Part shown: positions 14,647 to 23,335 of the stretch, piece by piece
Layout: each line of letters begins with the position of its first letter
How positions within the stretch are numbered: the stretch's first letter is position 1
Source: an uncultured Mycoplasmatota bacterium
GTDB taxonomy: Bacteria > Bacillota_I > Bacilli_A > RF39 > UBA660
NCBI GenBank assembly: GCA_900548725.1
Contig: URLV01000004.1
Location: forward strand, 1-64,000
Length of the DNA stretch: 64,000 nt
Direction: 5' to 3'
Notes under the pieces: generated by a model
The model's input: only the letters and a program-made list of their open reading frames with translations
What the model was told of the DNA's origin: nothing
Database searches by the model: none
Program-made: the position numbers and the translations under genes

Positions 14647-15477
14647 TTACATATTTCTCATACCATTAAACATATATTGAATAGCAAGTCCACTATACTT
14701 ACCATATTTTTCTTTACAAAACTCTTTTATCTTTTTTTCATCTTTAATACCATAATTAGTATCCATATATTTTTTTACCCAAGTATCTATTGGATAAACA
14801 TCATATTTTTGATAAGCAAATAAAAGTATACAACTAGCAACTTTCATCCCTATTCCTCTAAAACTCATCAAATATCTTAAACTATCTTCACTATTCATTT
14901 CAAATATATAATTAACATTTAATCTATTCTCTACAATATCACTTATTATATCAACTAAATATCTATCTCTAAAACCTACTTTACATTCTCTAAACTCATC
15001 TAAACTTATTTTACTTAACTTATCTATACTAGGAAATAAATAATATTCTTTATCCAAAAACATAACCTTATCTCCAAACTTATAACTTATTAAATCTAAA
15101 CTATTCTTTATATTTCTAACGCTATTATTTTGACTTATTATATAGCTAATAATACATTCTATAGGATCTTGTTTAATCATCTTTAATCCAATAGACTTAT
15201 CTAAATATTTACCAAGTACATCATCACATTCTTTAATATTTTCTATTATACTAATATAATCTCTATCTAAATCTAAATATTCTCTAATAACATTTTCTAT
15301 ATTATTCATATTATTAGAATCAATATATAATTTATTATCTATATATTTTAATTTAACTACCCTATCTTTTAATATAACTATATAACTATCATCTTCTAAC
15401 TTTTCATATCTAAATATTTGTCCACAACTAATAGTATTATTTAAATCTAAATTATTTATATTATCAATTACTACCAT
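14647..15477 (-). CDS. 8-oxoguanine DNA glycosylase/AP lyase (OGG family)
   Basis: Base-excision enzyme removing oxidised guanine. The hairpin SFRGIGMKVASCILLFAYQKYDVYPIDTWVKKYM contains the HhH-GPD core: the catalytic Lys in GIGMKVA and the catalytic Asp in YPIDTW. The N-terminal OGG_N region shows SCGQIFRYEKLEDDSYIV. The start at 15477 is chosen because GAGG lies eight bases upstream and homologues begin near here; the longer frame adds an unlikely AT-rich extension. About 277 residues. It is transcribed divergently from gpr. Confidence 0.9.
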   Translation of the reverse strand: MVVIDNINNLDLNNTISCGQIFRYEKLEDDSYIVILKDRVVKLKYIDNKLYIDSNNMNNIENVIREYLDLDRDYISIIENIKECDDVLGKYLDKSIGLKMIKQDPIECIISYIISQNNSVRNIKNSLDLISYKFGDKVMFLDKEYYLFPSIDKLSKISLDEFRECKVGFRDRYLVDIISDIVENRLNVNYIFEMNSEDSLRYLMSFRGIGMKVASCILLFAYQKYDVYPIDTWVKKYMDTNYGIKDEKKIKEFCKEKYGKYSGLAIQYMFNGMRNM

Positions 15478-15546
15478 ATTTAAAACCTCTATTAATATTG
15501 TATATTTATTTAATAATTTAATCAATATAATATTAGGTGAAAATAT

Positions 15547-16260
15547 ATGAATTTAAGAACAGATATGTATATAGATACTAACAAAGAATATAAGTTAAAA
15601 AAAAAATATAATAATATAGAAATATTAGAATCTATATATAAAACAAATATTTATCATACAATTAAATTTAATAATATTAATAATAAATCTTTAAATAATA
15701 TATTTTTAAAAGAAATATTATATTTTATTAATAAATTAAATATTAATATTAAACATGTACTTATAGTAGGACTAGGTAATATTAATAATACAGCAGATAG
15801 TATAGGACCTATTACTATAAATAAAATAAAAGTTAATTATAATATAAAAGGAATAGATAATACAAATAATATTAAAGTATCAGCATTCATACCAGGTATA
15901 TTAGGTTCTACTGGTATAAATACTGATAAAGTAATTAAAAGTATATCAAACTTAATTAAACCAGATTTAGTTATTTTAATAGATTCTTTTATAACAAATA
16001 ATATTAATTACATTAATCAAACTATAGAAATATCTAATACAGGTATTAAACCAGGTAGTGGTATACTAAATAATAATAAATTAATAGATTATAATTTATT
16101 AAAAAAACCAATATTAACTATTGGTATACCAGTATCTTTAGAATATATAAATAATAATAAAACTATGTTATTAACTAATTCAAATATAGATTTATATGTA
16201 TCACACATAACAGATTTAATATCTAACACAATAAACACTATATTTAATAGATATTTTTAA
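15547..16260 (+). CDS. gpr: Spore germination protease GPR-like (peptidase A25), short form
   Basis: GPR degrades small acid-soluble spore proteins at germination. The 237-residue product begins with the GPR signature RTDMYID (usually RTDLALE). It contains VLIVGLGNINNTADSIGP (near residue 74), FIPGILGSTGINT and PDLVILIDSF, and the stretch GIKPGSGILNNNK. Homologues I know are about 320-370 residues, so this form lacks around 100, chiefly C-terminal to GIPVSLEY. SD AGGTG precedes the ATG. It converges with and overlaps spoIID by 17 bases, pairing two sporulation genes. Whether the short form is active or processed normally is open. Confidence 0.82.
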   Translation: MNLRTDMYIDTNKEYKLKKKYNNIEILESIYKTNIYHTIKFNNINNKSLNNIFLKEILYFINKLNINIKHVLIVGLGNINNTADSIGPITINKIKVNYNIKGIDNTNNIKVSAFIPGILGSTGINTDKVIKSISNLIKPDLVILIDSFITNNINYINQTIEISNTGIKPGSGILNNNKLIDYNLLKKPILTIGIPVSLEYINNNKTMLLTNSNIDLYVSHITDLISNTINTIFNRYF

Positions 16261-17542
16261 TGGATACACCAGTATAGTAATGTAATAATATATCAGTGTA
16301 ACTACTTCCATTATTAGCCATTCCATTTGCACCATATTGACTCATACCTACACCATGTCCATATCCATTAGTACTTATAACAACATTAGCACCATTATTT
16401 TCTATACTAAAATCAGCTGACCTTAAATTTAATAATTTTCTAAATTCTACTCCACTATATGTTGTTCCATTAATTTCTATTTCTTTTACTCTATTACCAC
16501 TAGTTCTACTTATTATATTAAATTTAGTATTACTATCAATACTATTTTTTAATTTATTTGATATTTCATTATAAGTTAAAGTTATAATACTATTATAATT
16601 TTTATTAGTATTATCATACTCACTACTAACACTTTTTAAGTAAGGTACACTATTTCCCCAAACATAAACTGCATCTTCAGTATTTCCATTACTAGTAGAA
16701 TGATATACTGCATCAACATAATCGTTATTATATGACAAATATAATCCTTTTGTTTCTAAAACAGCACTTTTTATTTTATTATAATATGTATTATAACTAC
16801 TACCCCACATTTTTTTTAATTCATTATTATCTTTAAAATTTTGTGTACTATTATCACTAGTTAACTGTTTATTATTTTTTATAGATTTTAAAGCATAAGT
16901 TCTAGCAACTACACTTTGTGCCTTAAGTGCTTCTTTATTAAATGATGCAGGCATTTCAGCACCAACTACACCAATTATATATTCTTCAAGTTCATATTTT
17001 TCTATATTACCATTATTTCTTCTAACATTAACATATATATTATTATCAATAACTTCTTCTTTAACAATATCTTCTTCTTTTTTTACTTCTATTTTATTAT
17101 TATTTTCTTTAACAACGTTATCATTATTATTTTTTATTTCTTCTTTATTTATTTGATTAGTAGCATTGTTCTCTACATTCACATCACTATCTTGAACAAC
17201 AACATCTTCTTCTTTATTTTCATCTTCTTGTAAAGTATTACTATCAATTATATTTTCATGTTCTTCATTCATAATAGCAACAATACCATTGTTATTATTA
17301 AAATTATTATCAGATTGATTTACATTATTTAACATAACAGTACCAACAAGAAATCCACCAATAATTAAAGCAACTTTAACACCTTTAAAATTTATTTTAT
17401 TTTTCTTAATATATTTTTTAATATCTTTCTTTAAATTTTTATTTTTTTTAGAATCTAAATTAGCAAACTCACTAGATAAATCCAAATACAAACAAAGTAC
17501 TTCTTCTCCATTTATTTTTCTAATATTATAACCGTTTATCAC
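16244..17542 (-). CDS. spoIID: Stage II sporulation protein D (SpoIID)
   Basis: SpoIID is a lytic transglycosylase that acts with SpoIIP to drive membrane migration during engulfment. This 432-residue protein has a cytosolic N-terminal part of about 50 residues, one membrane helix (about 53-70), a long Asn/Glu/Val-rich low-complexity linker (70-170), and the SpoIID domain. The catalytic Glu lies in GVVGAEMPASFNKEALKAQSVVARTYAL. YHSTSNGNTEDAVYVWG and GYGHGVGMSQYGANGMA are conserved landmarks. The linker is unusually long. Confidence 0.93.
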   Translation of the reverse strand: MINGYNIRKINGEEVLCLYLDLSSEFANLDSKKNKNLKKDIKKYIKKNKINFKGVKVALIIGGFLVGTVMLNNVNQSDNNFNNNNGIVAIMNEEHENIIDSNTLQEDENKEEDVVVQDSDVNVENNATNQINKEEIKNNNDNVVKENNNKIEVKKEEDIVKEEVIDNNIYVNVRRNNGNIEKYELEEYIIGVVGAEMPASFNKEALKAQSVVARTYALKSIKNNKQLTSDNSTQNFKDNNELKKMWGSSYNTYYNKIKSAVLETKGLYLSYNNDYVDAVYHSTSNGNTEDAVYVWGNSVPYLKSVSSEYDNTNKNYNSIITLTYNEISNKLKNSIDSNTKFNIISRTSGNRVKEIEINGTTYSGVEFRKLLNLRSADFSIENNGANVVISTNGYGHGVGMSQYGANGMANNGSSYTDILLHYYTGVSIKNIY

Positions 17543-17644
17543 TATAAATCACCATTATATAGTGTTCATCATTAAATCAATTTTATACTAAAAAAACAAT
17601 TTTATTTTTAATAAATGTTTTCTATTATTTTATATAGATATTTA

Positions 17645-17673
17645 TTGTAATATTAATTTTTATATTATATAAT
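17645..17673 (+). promoter_or_regulatory. SigA promoter of module 3 toxin mRNA
   Basis: TTGTAA, 17-base spacer, TATAAT. Transcription would begin near 17680, exactly at GAGATACAATT, the 5' pairing element. Confidence 0.65.
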
Positions 17674-17740
17674 TACATCAGAGATACAATTATAGGTGTA
17701 CCTCCACAATACATATTTATATGTATGAGGAGGTGATGGT

Positions 17741-17875
17741 ATGAAAGCATATAAATTATTTTCTACATTAAAAAATGGAATACTTAATGGCAGTTGTATT
17801 AATACTTTCATTAATTCTTTTCATCATTGTAGTCCTTGCAATCATATTAAAATAAAGACAAAAGCACCTATATAA
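17741..17875 (+). CDS. Overlapping 44-codon leader ORF of module 3
   Basis: Begins MKAYKLFSTLKNG. It carries the strong SD GAGGAGGTGAT and overlaps the whole hydrophobic ORF in another frame. Its peptide is polar with His, Cys and Asn and has no recognisable domain. By analogy with mok over hok, its translation could open the downstream start; it may not be functional as a protein. Confidence 0.4.
   Translation: MKAYKLFSTLKNGILNGSCINTFINSFHHCSPCNHIKIKTKAPI
17775..17855 (+). CDS. Small hydrophobic peptide, module 3 (putative type I toxin)
   Basis: A 26-codon ORF starting MEYLMAVVLILSLILF and continuing as an almost pure Ile/Val/Leu membrane helix to a terminal Lys. It has no SD of its own and lies in a different frame inside the 44-codon leader. 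It shares the M-D/E-Y-L start and composition with the module 2 peptide. The antisense RNA terminator begins immediately after its stop. Confidence 0.6.
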   Translation: MEYLMAVVLILSLILFIIVVLAIILK

Positions 17876-17953
17876 TTAGGTGCAAACCACTATGTGGAGA
17901 TACATCTAAACTAAAATTGTATCTCTTTTTAATTTGACAAGTAAACTTATCAC
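17850..17953 (-). ncRNA. Antisense RNA of module 3 (putative antitoxin RNA)
   Basis: The minus-strand promoter at 17960-17987 (TTGTAT-16-TATAAT) leads to a transcript ending at hairpin GCACCTA/TAGGTGC (17864-17883) followed by TTTTGTCTTTATTTT. It contains AGAGATACAATTT, identical to the mRNA 5' end, and is complementary to the mRNA 3' region. Confidence 0.62.
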
Positions 17954-17959
17954 AATTAA

Positions 17960-17987
17960 ATTATATCATATTGTATTTAAAATACAA
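17960..17987 (-). promoter_or_regulatory. Promoter for antisense RNA 3
   Basis: Minus strand TTGTAT, 16 bases, TATAAT; no ORF downstream. Confidence 0.55.
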
Positions 17988-18122
17988 GTATTTTTAATAT
18001 ATAAAGCATAAATTATAAAATACAAAATTAAATACAATACACTATATATTATGTAATAAACACAAATAAATATGTAAAAAGAAAAGTACAATAGTACTTT
18101 CTCATGAATAAAAAACAAAAAA

Positions 18123-18199
18123 TGGTGCGCCCAAAGGGAGTCGAACCCCTAACCTTTAGATCCGTAGTCTAACGCTCTATCCAATTGAGCTATGAGCGC
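18123..18199 (-). tRNA. tRNA-Arg(ACG)
   Basis: Minus-strand cloverleaf with acceptor GCGCTCA/TGGGCGC, anticodon loop CTACGGA (ACG, read as ICG), T-arm GGTTCGACTCC and encoded CCA. Confidence 0.95.
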
Positions 18200-18327
18200 A
18201 CAAATAAATTTACTTAATTAATATAGCACACAATTGATGATTTGTGAACCCCTAAATTCATTTAAAAACAAATACCACCTGCACTTTTAAACATAATTAA
18301 CTCATAATTAACGATAATTAATAATAA

Positions 18328-18356
18328 TTGACACTAATAAAATGATAATCTATAAT
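18328..18356 (+). promoter_or_regulatory. SigA promoter for CapA-like gene
   Basis: Perfect consensus TTGACA, 17-base spacer, TATAAT, about 28 bases before the start codon. Confidence 0.88.
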
Positions 18357-18384
18357 TAAAAATATAAAAGGATAATGATTTAGC

Positions 18385-19539
18385 ATGAACAAGAAAAAAG
18401 TAATCTATTTAATTCTAATTATTGTAACTTTCTTAACTTCTATTTTTTCATCAAAATTATACTTTGACAAAACAGAACAAAAAAAATTTAATAATAATTT
18501 ATCAAAAACTACACAACCAACTATAAAAGAAAAGAACGAAACAAAAAATACTAATGAAGAAAAAACAACTACAAAAAAAGTTGATGAAAATAGTATTGAT
18601 AATGACAATAATAAAACTATAAACAATACATTTAATATAAAATTATCATTTGCAGGAGATACAATGTTAGCATCATACAAAGACCAAACAACACCAGGAA
18701 GTTTTAATGAATATGCAAATAATAAAGAACCATCATATTTTCTAAGTAAAGTTAGTAATATTTTTAAAGAAGATGATTTTACAATATTAAATTTAGAAAA
18801 TGTACTTACAGACCAGCAGCTAGAAGAAGTTAATAAAAATAGTGAACCAGCCTATTGGTACAAATCAAAAACAGATAACATAAAAATTTTAACTACATCA
18901 AGCATAGAAGGACTTTCAGTTTCTAATAACCACACTAACGACTATGGTCCAATTGGAAAACAAGATACAATAAATACTATAGTTAATGCAAATATACAAT
19001 ATGGAGATTATAATAACATAATGTATTTTGAAAAAAATAATTATAAAATAGCAGTTATATGTAAAGGTTTATGGATAGAATCACAAACAAATGAAATTAT
19101 AAAATTAATAAAAAAAGCAGAACAAAATTCAGATTATCAAATAGTATTCTTTCACGGTGGGCAGGAAAAAATTCATCATCCAGAAGAATGGAAAGTTAAT
19201 GCAACTAGAAAATTAATAGACAACGGAGCCGACCTAGTAATTGGAAGTCATCCTCACGTAATTCAACCAAGAGAAATATATAAAGAAAAAGAAATAATAT
19301 ATTCGTTAGGAAACTTTTGTTATGGAGGTAATAGAAATCCAGAAAATAGAACTATTATATATCAAATGAATTTAACTATAGACGACAATAATACATTAGT
19401 AAATGAAAACTCAGAAATTATACCATGTTATGTTTATACAACTAAAACGAATAATTACCAACCAGCACCTATAGAAGATGAAACCATAAAAAATAAAGTT
19501 CTTAACTTCATGGATTGGAAAGAAGACACTCCACTCTAA
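18385..19539 (+). CDS. CapA/PgsA-family metallophosphatase-like protein
   Basis: Family members take part in poly-gamma-glutamate or capsule synthesis and have a calcineurin-like fold. The 384-residue product has an N-terminal membrane anchor (residues about 5-24), a Lys/Thr/Asn-rich linker, and a CapA domain with LSFAGDTMLAS, LNLENVLTD, SVSNNHTNDYG, VFFHGG and VIGSHPHVIQP, the last followed by IIYSLGNF. All metal-binding blocks are present. No other polyglutamate genes (pgsB/pgsC) are nearby, so the substrate is unknown. Driven by its own consensus promoter. Confidence 0.9.
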   Translation: MNKKKVIYLILIIVTFLTSIFSSKLYFDKTEQKKFNNNLSKTTQPTIKEKNETKNTNEEKTTTKKVDENSIDNDNNKTINNTFNIKLSFAGDTMLASYKDQTTPGSFNEYANNKEPSYFLSKVSNIFKEDDFTILNLENVLTDQQLEEVNKNSEPAYWYKSKTDNIKILTTSSIEGLSVSNNHTNDYGPIGKQDTINTIVNANIQYGDYNNIMYFEKNNYKIAVICKGLWIESQTNEIIKLIKKAEQNSDYQIVFFHGGQEKIHHPEEWKVNATRKLIDNGADLVIGSHPHVIQPREIYKEKEIIYSLGNFCYGGNRNPENRTIIYQMNLTIDDNNTLVNENSEIIPCYVYTTKTNNYQPAPIEDETIKNKVLNFMDWKEDTPL

Positions 19540-19625
19540 GACATAAATACAATAATTTAAAAATATTGTGTTTTTTTAATAGACAAAAATATAAAATTTG
19601 TACTATAATTAATTTAGGTGATAAT

Positions 19626-20039
19626 ATGACGAATGAATCAATAAACAATATTATTATTAATTTAGAAAACAACAAGACAATTATCGCCAATAATAAAATG
19701 TTCGATAAACTATATGTATCTAATATTGATTCAAACGGAGATGAAATCCCTTACAAAGAAAATAATACTAATTCTCTAGTAAGTAACTTCTTTATGATAA
19801 AATTAAAAAATAAAACAATAGAATATAATTTAACAAATAAACAATTAGAAGAAAATGCATTTAATTTAATTAAAAATGAAAAAAACATAGAAAGTATAAT
19901 TATTAATTTTAAAAATGGTAAATCTCTACCCTTTTTATTAAAATCAAATAATATATTTCATACTTTTAAAATAAAAAATGATTTATGTATTGTTCAAAGT
20001 GAATATGATATTAAATATTATGAAAATTTATTCATATAA
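19626..20039 (+). CDS. Hypothetical protein, 137 aa
   Basis: I do not recognise this family. The start at 19626 is set by TAGGTGAT upstream; the longer frame would overlap the CapA-like gene. The sequence is polar and Asn/Lys/Ile-rich, with repeated short I-I-N-L/F segments spaced about 70 residues apart (IIINLENNKTI and IIINFKNGKSL), suggesting two copies of a small beta-rich repeat. No signal peptide or membrane helix. It ends at a bidirectional terminator. Confidence 0.7.
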   Translation: MTNESINNIIINLENNKTIIANNKMFDKLYVSNIDSNGDEIPYKENNTNSLVSNFFMIKLKNKTIEYNLTNKQLEENAFNLIKNEKNIESIIINFKNGKSLPFLLKSNNIFHTFKIKNDLCIVQSEYDIKYYENLFI

Positions 20040-20069
20040 AAATCTACTAAATTTAGTAGATATTTTTTT
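20040..20069. terminator. Bidirectional intrinsic terminator
   Basis: Perfect hairpin ATCTACTAAA/TTTAGTAGAT with T-runs on both strands, between convergent genes. Confidence 0.85.
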
Positions 20070-21192
20070 ATTCACTTAAACTATGTAATTTCTCATACAC
20101 TCCATTAAAAGTATTAATAAATACAGTTATTTCTTCTAACTTAGTCATACAAGACAAACTAATTCTAATAGTAGTTTCTGCTCTTAATCTATCATTATAT
20201 AAAGCCATTACACTGGTAGATAACTTACCACTACTACAAGCTGTATTACTAGATATATATATTTCATGTCTTTCCATAGCATGTATAAATGTTTCTGGTT
20301 TTATATCCATTAAACTTATATTTAATATATGTGGTATTGAATACTTACTTTTATTAATTTTTATATTAGGATATGTACTTAATTTTTTTACTAATTTATC
20401 ATTCCATTTTTCAACTATTTCTAATTTTTTATCTAATTCATGTAAACTTATACGTAAAGCTTTACTAAATGAAACAATTAATGGGAGTGCTGGAGTACCA
20501 GGATGAAATGATTCATCTGTACCATGTAATAATTTCTGACATTTTACATTCTTTTTTTTATAAAATAGCCCTATTCCTTTAGGTGCATATATCTTATGTC
20601 CACTAGCACTTGCTAAATCAAAATCATTAAAATTAATACTAACTTTACCAAGTGCTTGTGTTATATCAGAATGTAATAATATATTCTTATTATATTTATT
20701 AATAACCTGTTTTATAGTCCTTAAAGGTTGTCTTATACCAGTCTCACTATTAACCGCACATATACTTATAAGTATAGTATCTTCATTCATTTTTCTTTTT
20801 AAATCTTCAAAATCAATAACACCTTCCACTGTATTATTAACATAACTAACTTTAAAACCAATACTAACTAAATAATCAACAATTTTATATATACTAGGAT
20901 GTTCTAACTTAGAAACTATTATATGGTTTCCTTTATCTTTATTAGCTAAACAAGCCCCTATAATTGCTAAATTATTACTTTCAGTAGCACCACTTGTAAA
21001 ACTAAATTCACTAACATCTATATTTAAAAGTTCACTAACTTGTCTAGTAGCACTATTAAGTAACTCTCTAGATTTTAATCCCAAGTTATGTAAACTATTA
21101 GGATTACCAAAATATTCATTAGTAACTTTATTATAACTATCTAACACTTCAGGTAATACTGGTGTCGTTGCTGAATAATCTAAATATATCAT
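20068..21192 (-). CDS. Cysteine desulfurase (NifS/IscS family)
   Basis: PLP enzyme releasing sulfur from cysteine for Fe-S clusters or tRNA thiolation. The product of about 374 residues shows IYLDYSATTPVLPEVLD at the start, TSGATESNNLAIIG, the PLP-Lys motif SGHKIYAPKGIG, and the mobile-loop Cys in SSNTACSSG. The start at 21192 is chosen from the AGGTGAT site and the family N-terminus. The usual partner (thiI, mnmA or iscU) is not adjacent; an Nfu-type scaffold is encoded at 57664. Group II (SufS) is less likely given the ACSSG loop. Confidence 0.93.
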   Translation of the reverse strand: MIYLDYSATTPVLPEVLDSYNKVTNEYFGNPNSLHNLGLKSRELLNSATRQVSELLNIDVSEFSFTSGATESNNLAIIGACLANKDKGNHIIVSKLEHPSIYKIVDYLVSIGFKVSYVNNTVEGVIDFEDLKRKMNEDTILISICAVNSETGIRQPLRTIKQVINKYNKNILLHSDITQALGKVSINFNDFDLASASGHKIYAPKGIGLFYKKKNVKCQKLLHGTDESFHPGTPALPLIVSFSKALRISLHELDKKLEIVEKWNDKLVKKLSTYPNIKINKSKYSIPHILNISLMDIKPETFIHAMERHEIYISSNTACSSGKLSTSVMALYNDRLRAETTIRISLSCMTKLEEITVFINTFNGVYEKLHSLSE

Positions 21193-21289
21193 TTCCCTAT
21201 CACCTATTATCAATTATATACTATATTTTTACTAAATTAAAGTAATTTTAAACTATTCTATATTTTTTTACCAAATTTTTACACAATAA

Positions 21290-22435
21290 CTATTTAACTT
21301 TATCACTCACTAACATATCCAATATATATTTAGTAAAACAAATTATAACAACAAAATATATTATTGCTATTAAGTTATAACTTATAAAATCAAATTCAAA
21401 TAAGAATCTAAAATAAGTTATAACACTAATTAAATTTATTAACATAGGTATATAATATTTCTTTTCATAACATACAAACCATATTACACTTACTATATCA
21501 CCTACAAACATATATCTCTCATGCATTCTAGGCAAAAAATAAGTAGCAATCATTAAACTCCATAAAAGTATACTTAATATTTTTTCTTTATTAAATTTAA
21601 CTTTATTTAATATAACATATAACCAAATAATAAAATATATAAAACAAGTAAATAACATTCCTATCTTACTTATAATATCCATATACTTATATGAAAAAAC
21701 TTCATTAGTACTAATAATATTATATATATTAGGATAATTAAGTACTAAATCTTTATATGTATTAGTTTGATTAAAATATATTGTTAACACATCAATAATA
21801 TTTCTTCCCATTAATATACTAGGTAAGCATAATATAATATTTATTAAAGGAATTATTAAAAAATAATACCATTTTATATTTTTATCTCTAAATAACATTA
21901 ATATATATAACGGAATAACAAACATTGTTTGTAATTTAAAACTAAATGCAACTCCTAAATATATAAATGATTTGATATATTTTTTGTCTAATAAATAATA
22001 AATAGATATTAAAATAAATGAAGTATATATACTATCACATTGTCCCCACATAGAACCATTAATTATTACTGTTGGTAAAAATAATACTATACTATATATA
22101 ATTAATGATTTTACTTTATTGTTAGTAATTTTATAAACTATTTTATGTGAATATATAGCACAAATATAATCAAATATTATTGATACAAACTTTATTAAAT
22201 ACAAATGATTTTTAAAGTAAGATATTATAGTTAATATTATTACATAAGGTACATTATAATCTCCTATATTATATTTTAAAGATTTAAAACCGCCTAATTT
22301 TATTATTTGATTTATCCATGGTTGTAAAAATCCTAAATAATCTCCACTTTTACCATTTAACCATAAGCACCTTATTAGTAATGCTAATAAACTAACAATA
22401 AGTATAATTATTTTATATTTTTTATCATCTTTCAT
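21290..22435 (-). CDS. GT-C family membrane glycosyltransferase (PMT/mannosyltransferase-like)
   Basis: A 381-residue polytopic protein with about ten hydrophobic segments. The first extracytoplasmic loop begins GKSGDYLGFLQPWI, with the acidic residue typical of GT-C enzymes. SMWGQCDSIYTSFILI and SFKLQTMFVIP are landmarks shared with PMT-like transferases, and PRMHERYMFVGD near residue 302 is a conserved block. It probably uses a lipid-linked sugar to decorate an extracellular polymer. The acceptor is unknown; dedA lies immediately upstream. Confidence 0.75.
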   Translation of the reverse strand: MKDDKKYKIIILIVSLLALLIRCLWLNGKSGDYLGFLQPWINQIIKLGGFKSLKYNIGDYNVPYVIILTIISYFKNHLYLIKFVSIIFDYICAIYSHKIVYKITNNKVKSLIIYSIVLFLPTVIINGSMWGQCDSIYTSFILISIYYLLDKKYIKSFIYLGVAFSFKLQTMFVIPLYILMLFRDKNIKWYYFLIIPLINIILCLPSILMGRNIIDVLTIYFNQTNTYKDLVLNYPNIYNIISTNEVFSYKYMDIISKIGMLFTCFIYFIIWLYVILNKVKFNKEKILSILLWSLMIATYFLPRMHERYMFVGDIVSVIWFVCYEKKYYIPMLINLISVITYFRFLFEFDFISYNLIAIIYFVVIICFTKYILDMLVSDKVK

Positions 22436-22462
22436 AATATATCACATTAAAAGTATAACATA

Positions 22463-23068
22463 TTATTTTTTTATTTTCTTTATAATTTTATACACAATCA
22501 AACAAATTAATAATATTAATATAACTTTACTGTATTTACTAAATACTCCTGCAACTACCATATAATTTTCTCCAACTAATTTACCTAAACTAACCAACAC
22601 CGTATTCCATATTAAAGAACCTACAAATGTATATAATAAAAATATACTTAATTTCATTTTATTAACACCAGCAGGTATACTTATTAAACTTCTAACAATA
22701 GGTATAAAACGACAATATAATACTGTTAAATCACCATTTTTATTAAAACTACTATCACTTTTAACAATATCACTTTCTTTTAAACAAAGTATTCTTCCTA
22801 CTTTACTTCTAACTATTTTTAAAAGTCTATCTTTATTAAAGATATAACCTACGTAATATAGTATTATAGCCCCTATCATACTTCCAAATGTAGAATACAT
22901 TATAACACCAACTAAAGACATATTAACTCCATCTTTACTAGTCATAAAACCACCTAAAGTAAGTATTACTTCACTAGGTATAGGAGGAAATATATTTTCT
23001 ATTGTTATCAAAAAAAGTATTCCTATATAACCATATTTATTCATTATATTTATTACAAAATTATTCAT
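22463..23068 (-). CDS. DedA family membrane protein
   Basis: DedA proteins are proposed lipid (undecaprenyl phosphate or phospholipid) flippases. The 201-residue product has the family pattern ENIFPPIPSEVIL near residue 24, a long membrane re-entrant region, and RFIPIVRSLISIPAGVNKM near residue 119 with the conserved Arg residues. Four to five membrane helices. The start ATG is preceded by a weak SD. Confidence 0.9.
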   Translation of the reverse strand: MNNFVINIMNKYGYIGILFLITIENIFPPIPSEVILTLGGFMTSKDGVNMSLVGVIMYSTFGSMIGAIILYYVGYIFNKDRLLKIVRSKVGRILCLKESDIVKSDSSFNKNGDLTVLYCRFIPIVRSLISIPAGVNKMKLSIFLLYTFVGSLIWNTVLVSLGKLVGENYMVVAGVFSKYSKVILILLICLIVYKIIKKIKK

Positions 23069-23081
23069 ACTAAATTATATT

Positions 23082-23111
23082 AAAAAGTCTGATAACTATT
23101 CGCTATCAGAC
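23082..23111 (-). terminator. Intrinsic terminator of pnp-DUF1653
   Basis: GTCTGATA/TATCAGAC hairpin plus T-run on the minus strand, overlapping the end of the DUF1653 gene. Confidence 0.85.
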
Positions 23112-23335
23112 TCTATTTTTTGAAATCTATAAACTTGTTTAACATCAGGATATTTATCTTTATCTACTAATGAATTAAACATACTAAGAGGTCTTACCCA
23201 ATATTCTTTATTTTTAATATGGTAATAAACTACTTCTTCTTCCATAGTTTCTGTATTTTTAGCAACACAAACTATTCGAACTATATGTCCTTTAAAGTGT
23301 TTATAAATTTCTCCAATTTTTACTTCTCTATTCAT
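23096..23335 (-). CDS. DUF1653 small protein
   Basis: About 79 residues. [35 protein letters not shown], then [13 protein letters not shown], match the DUF1653 pattern (often YKHYKGxxY...T...YV.Y). Function unknown. The start at 23335 overlaps the pnp stop by eight bases (ATGAATAG), implying translational coupling; the longer frame with a Lys/Arg-rich extension is an artefact of the pnp C-terminal codons. Confidence 0.85.
   Translation of the reverse strand: MNREVKIGEIYKHFKGHIVRIVCVAKNTETMEEEVVYYHIKNKEYWVRPLSMFNSLVDKDKYPDVKQVYRFQKIESDSE

Larger units (their letters stand above)
17680..17935 (+). ncRNA. Toxin mRNA of type I toxin-antitoxin-like module 3
   Basis: The 5' end AGAGATACAATT (from 17680) is perfectly complementary to AATTGTATCTCT (about 17915-17927), which is followed by TTTTTAATTT. 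The two ends can pair and would form the terminator stem or a closed mRNA. ACCTCC (17700-17705) pairs with GGAGGT of the SD (17729-17734), reinforced by ATACATAT/ATGTAT. It encodes two overlapping ORFs. Confidence 0.6.
17543..18122. other. Intergenic region holding module 3
   Basis: No conventional gene. The stretch contains the third toxin-antitoxin-like module (17645-17990). The remainder, 17990-18122, is A/T-rich with no signal seen. Confidence 0.5.

Noticed and set aside
17741..17875. 44-codon ORF as the module 3 toxin itself
   Set aside because: Its peptide is polar with no membrane helix; the in-frame-shifted 26-codon hydrophobic ORF fits the toxin class better. It is retained as a leader.
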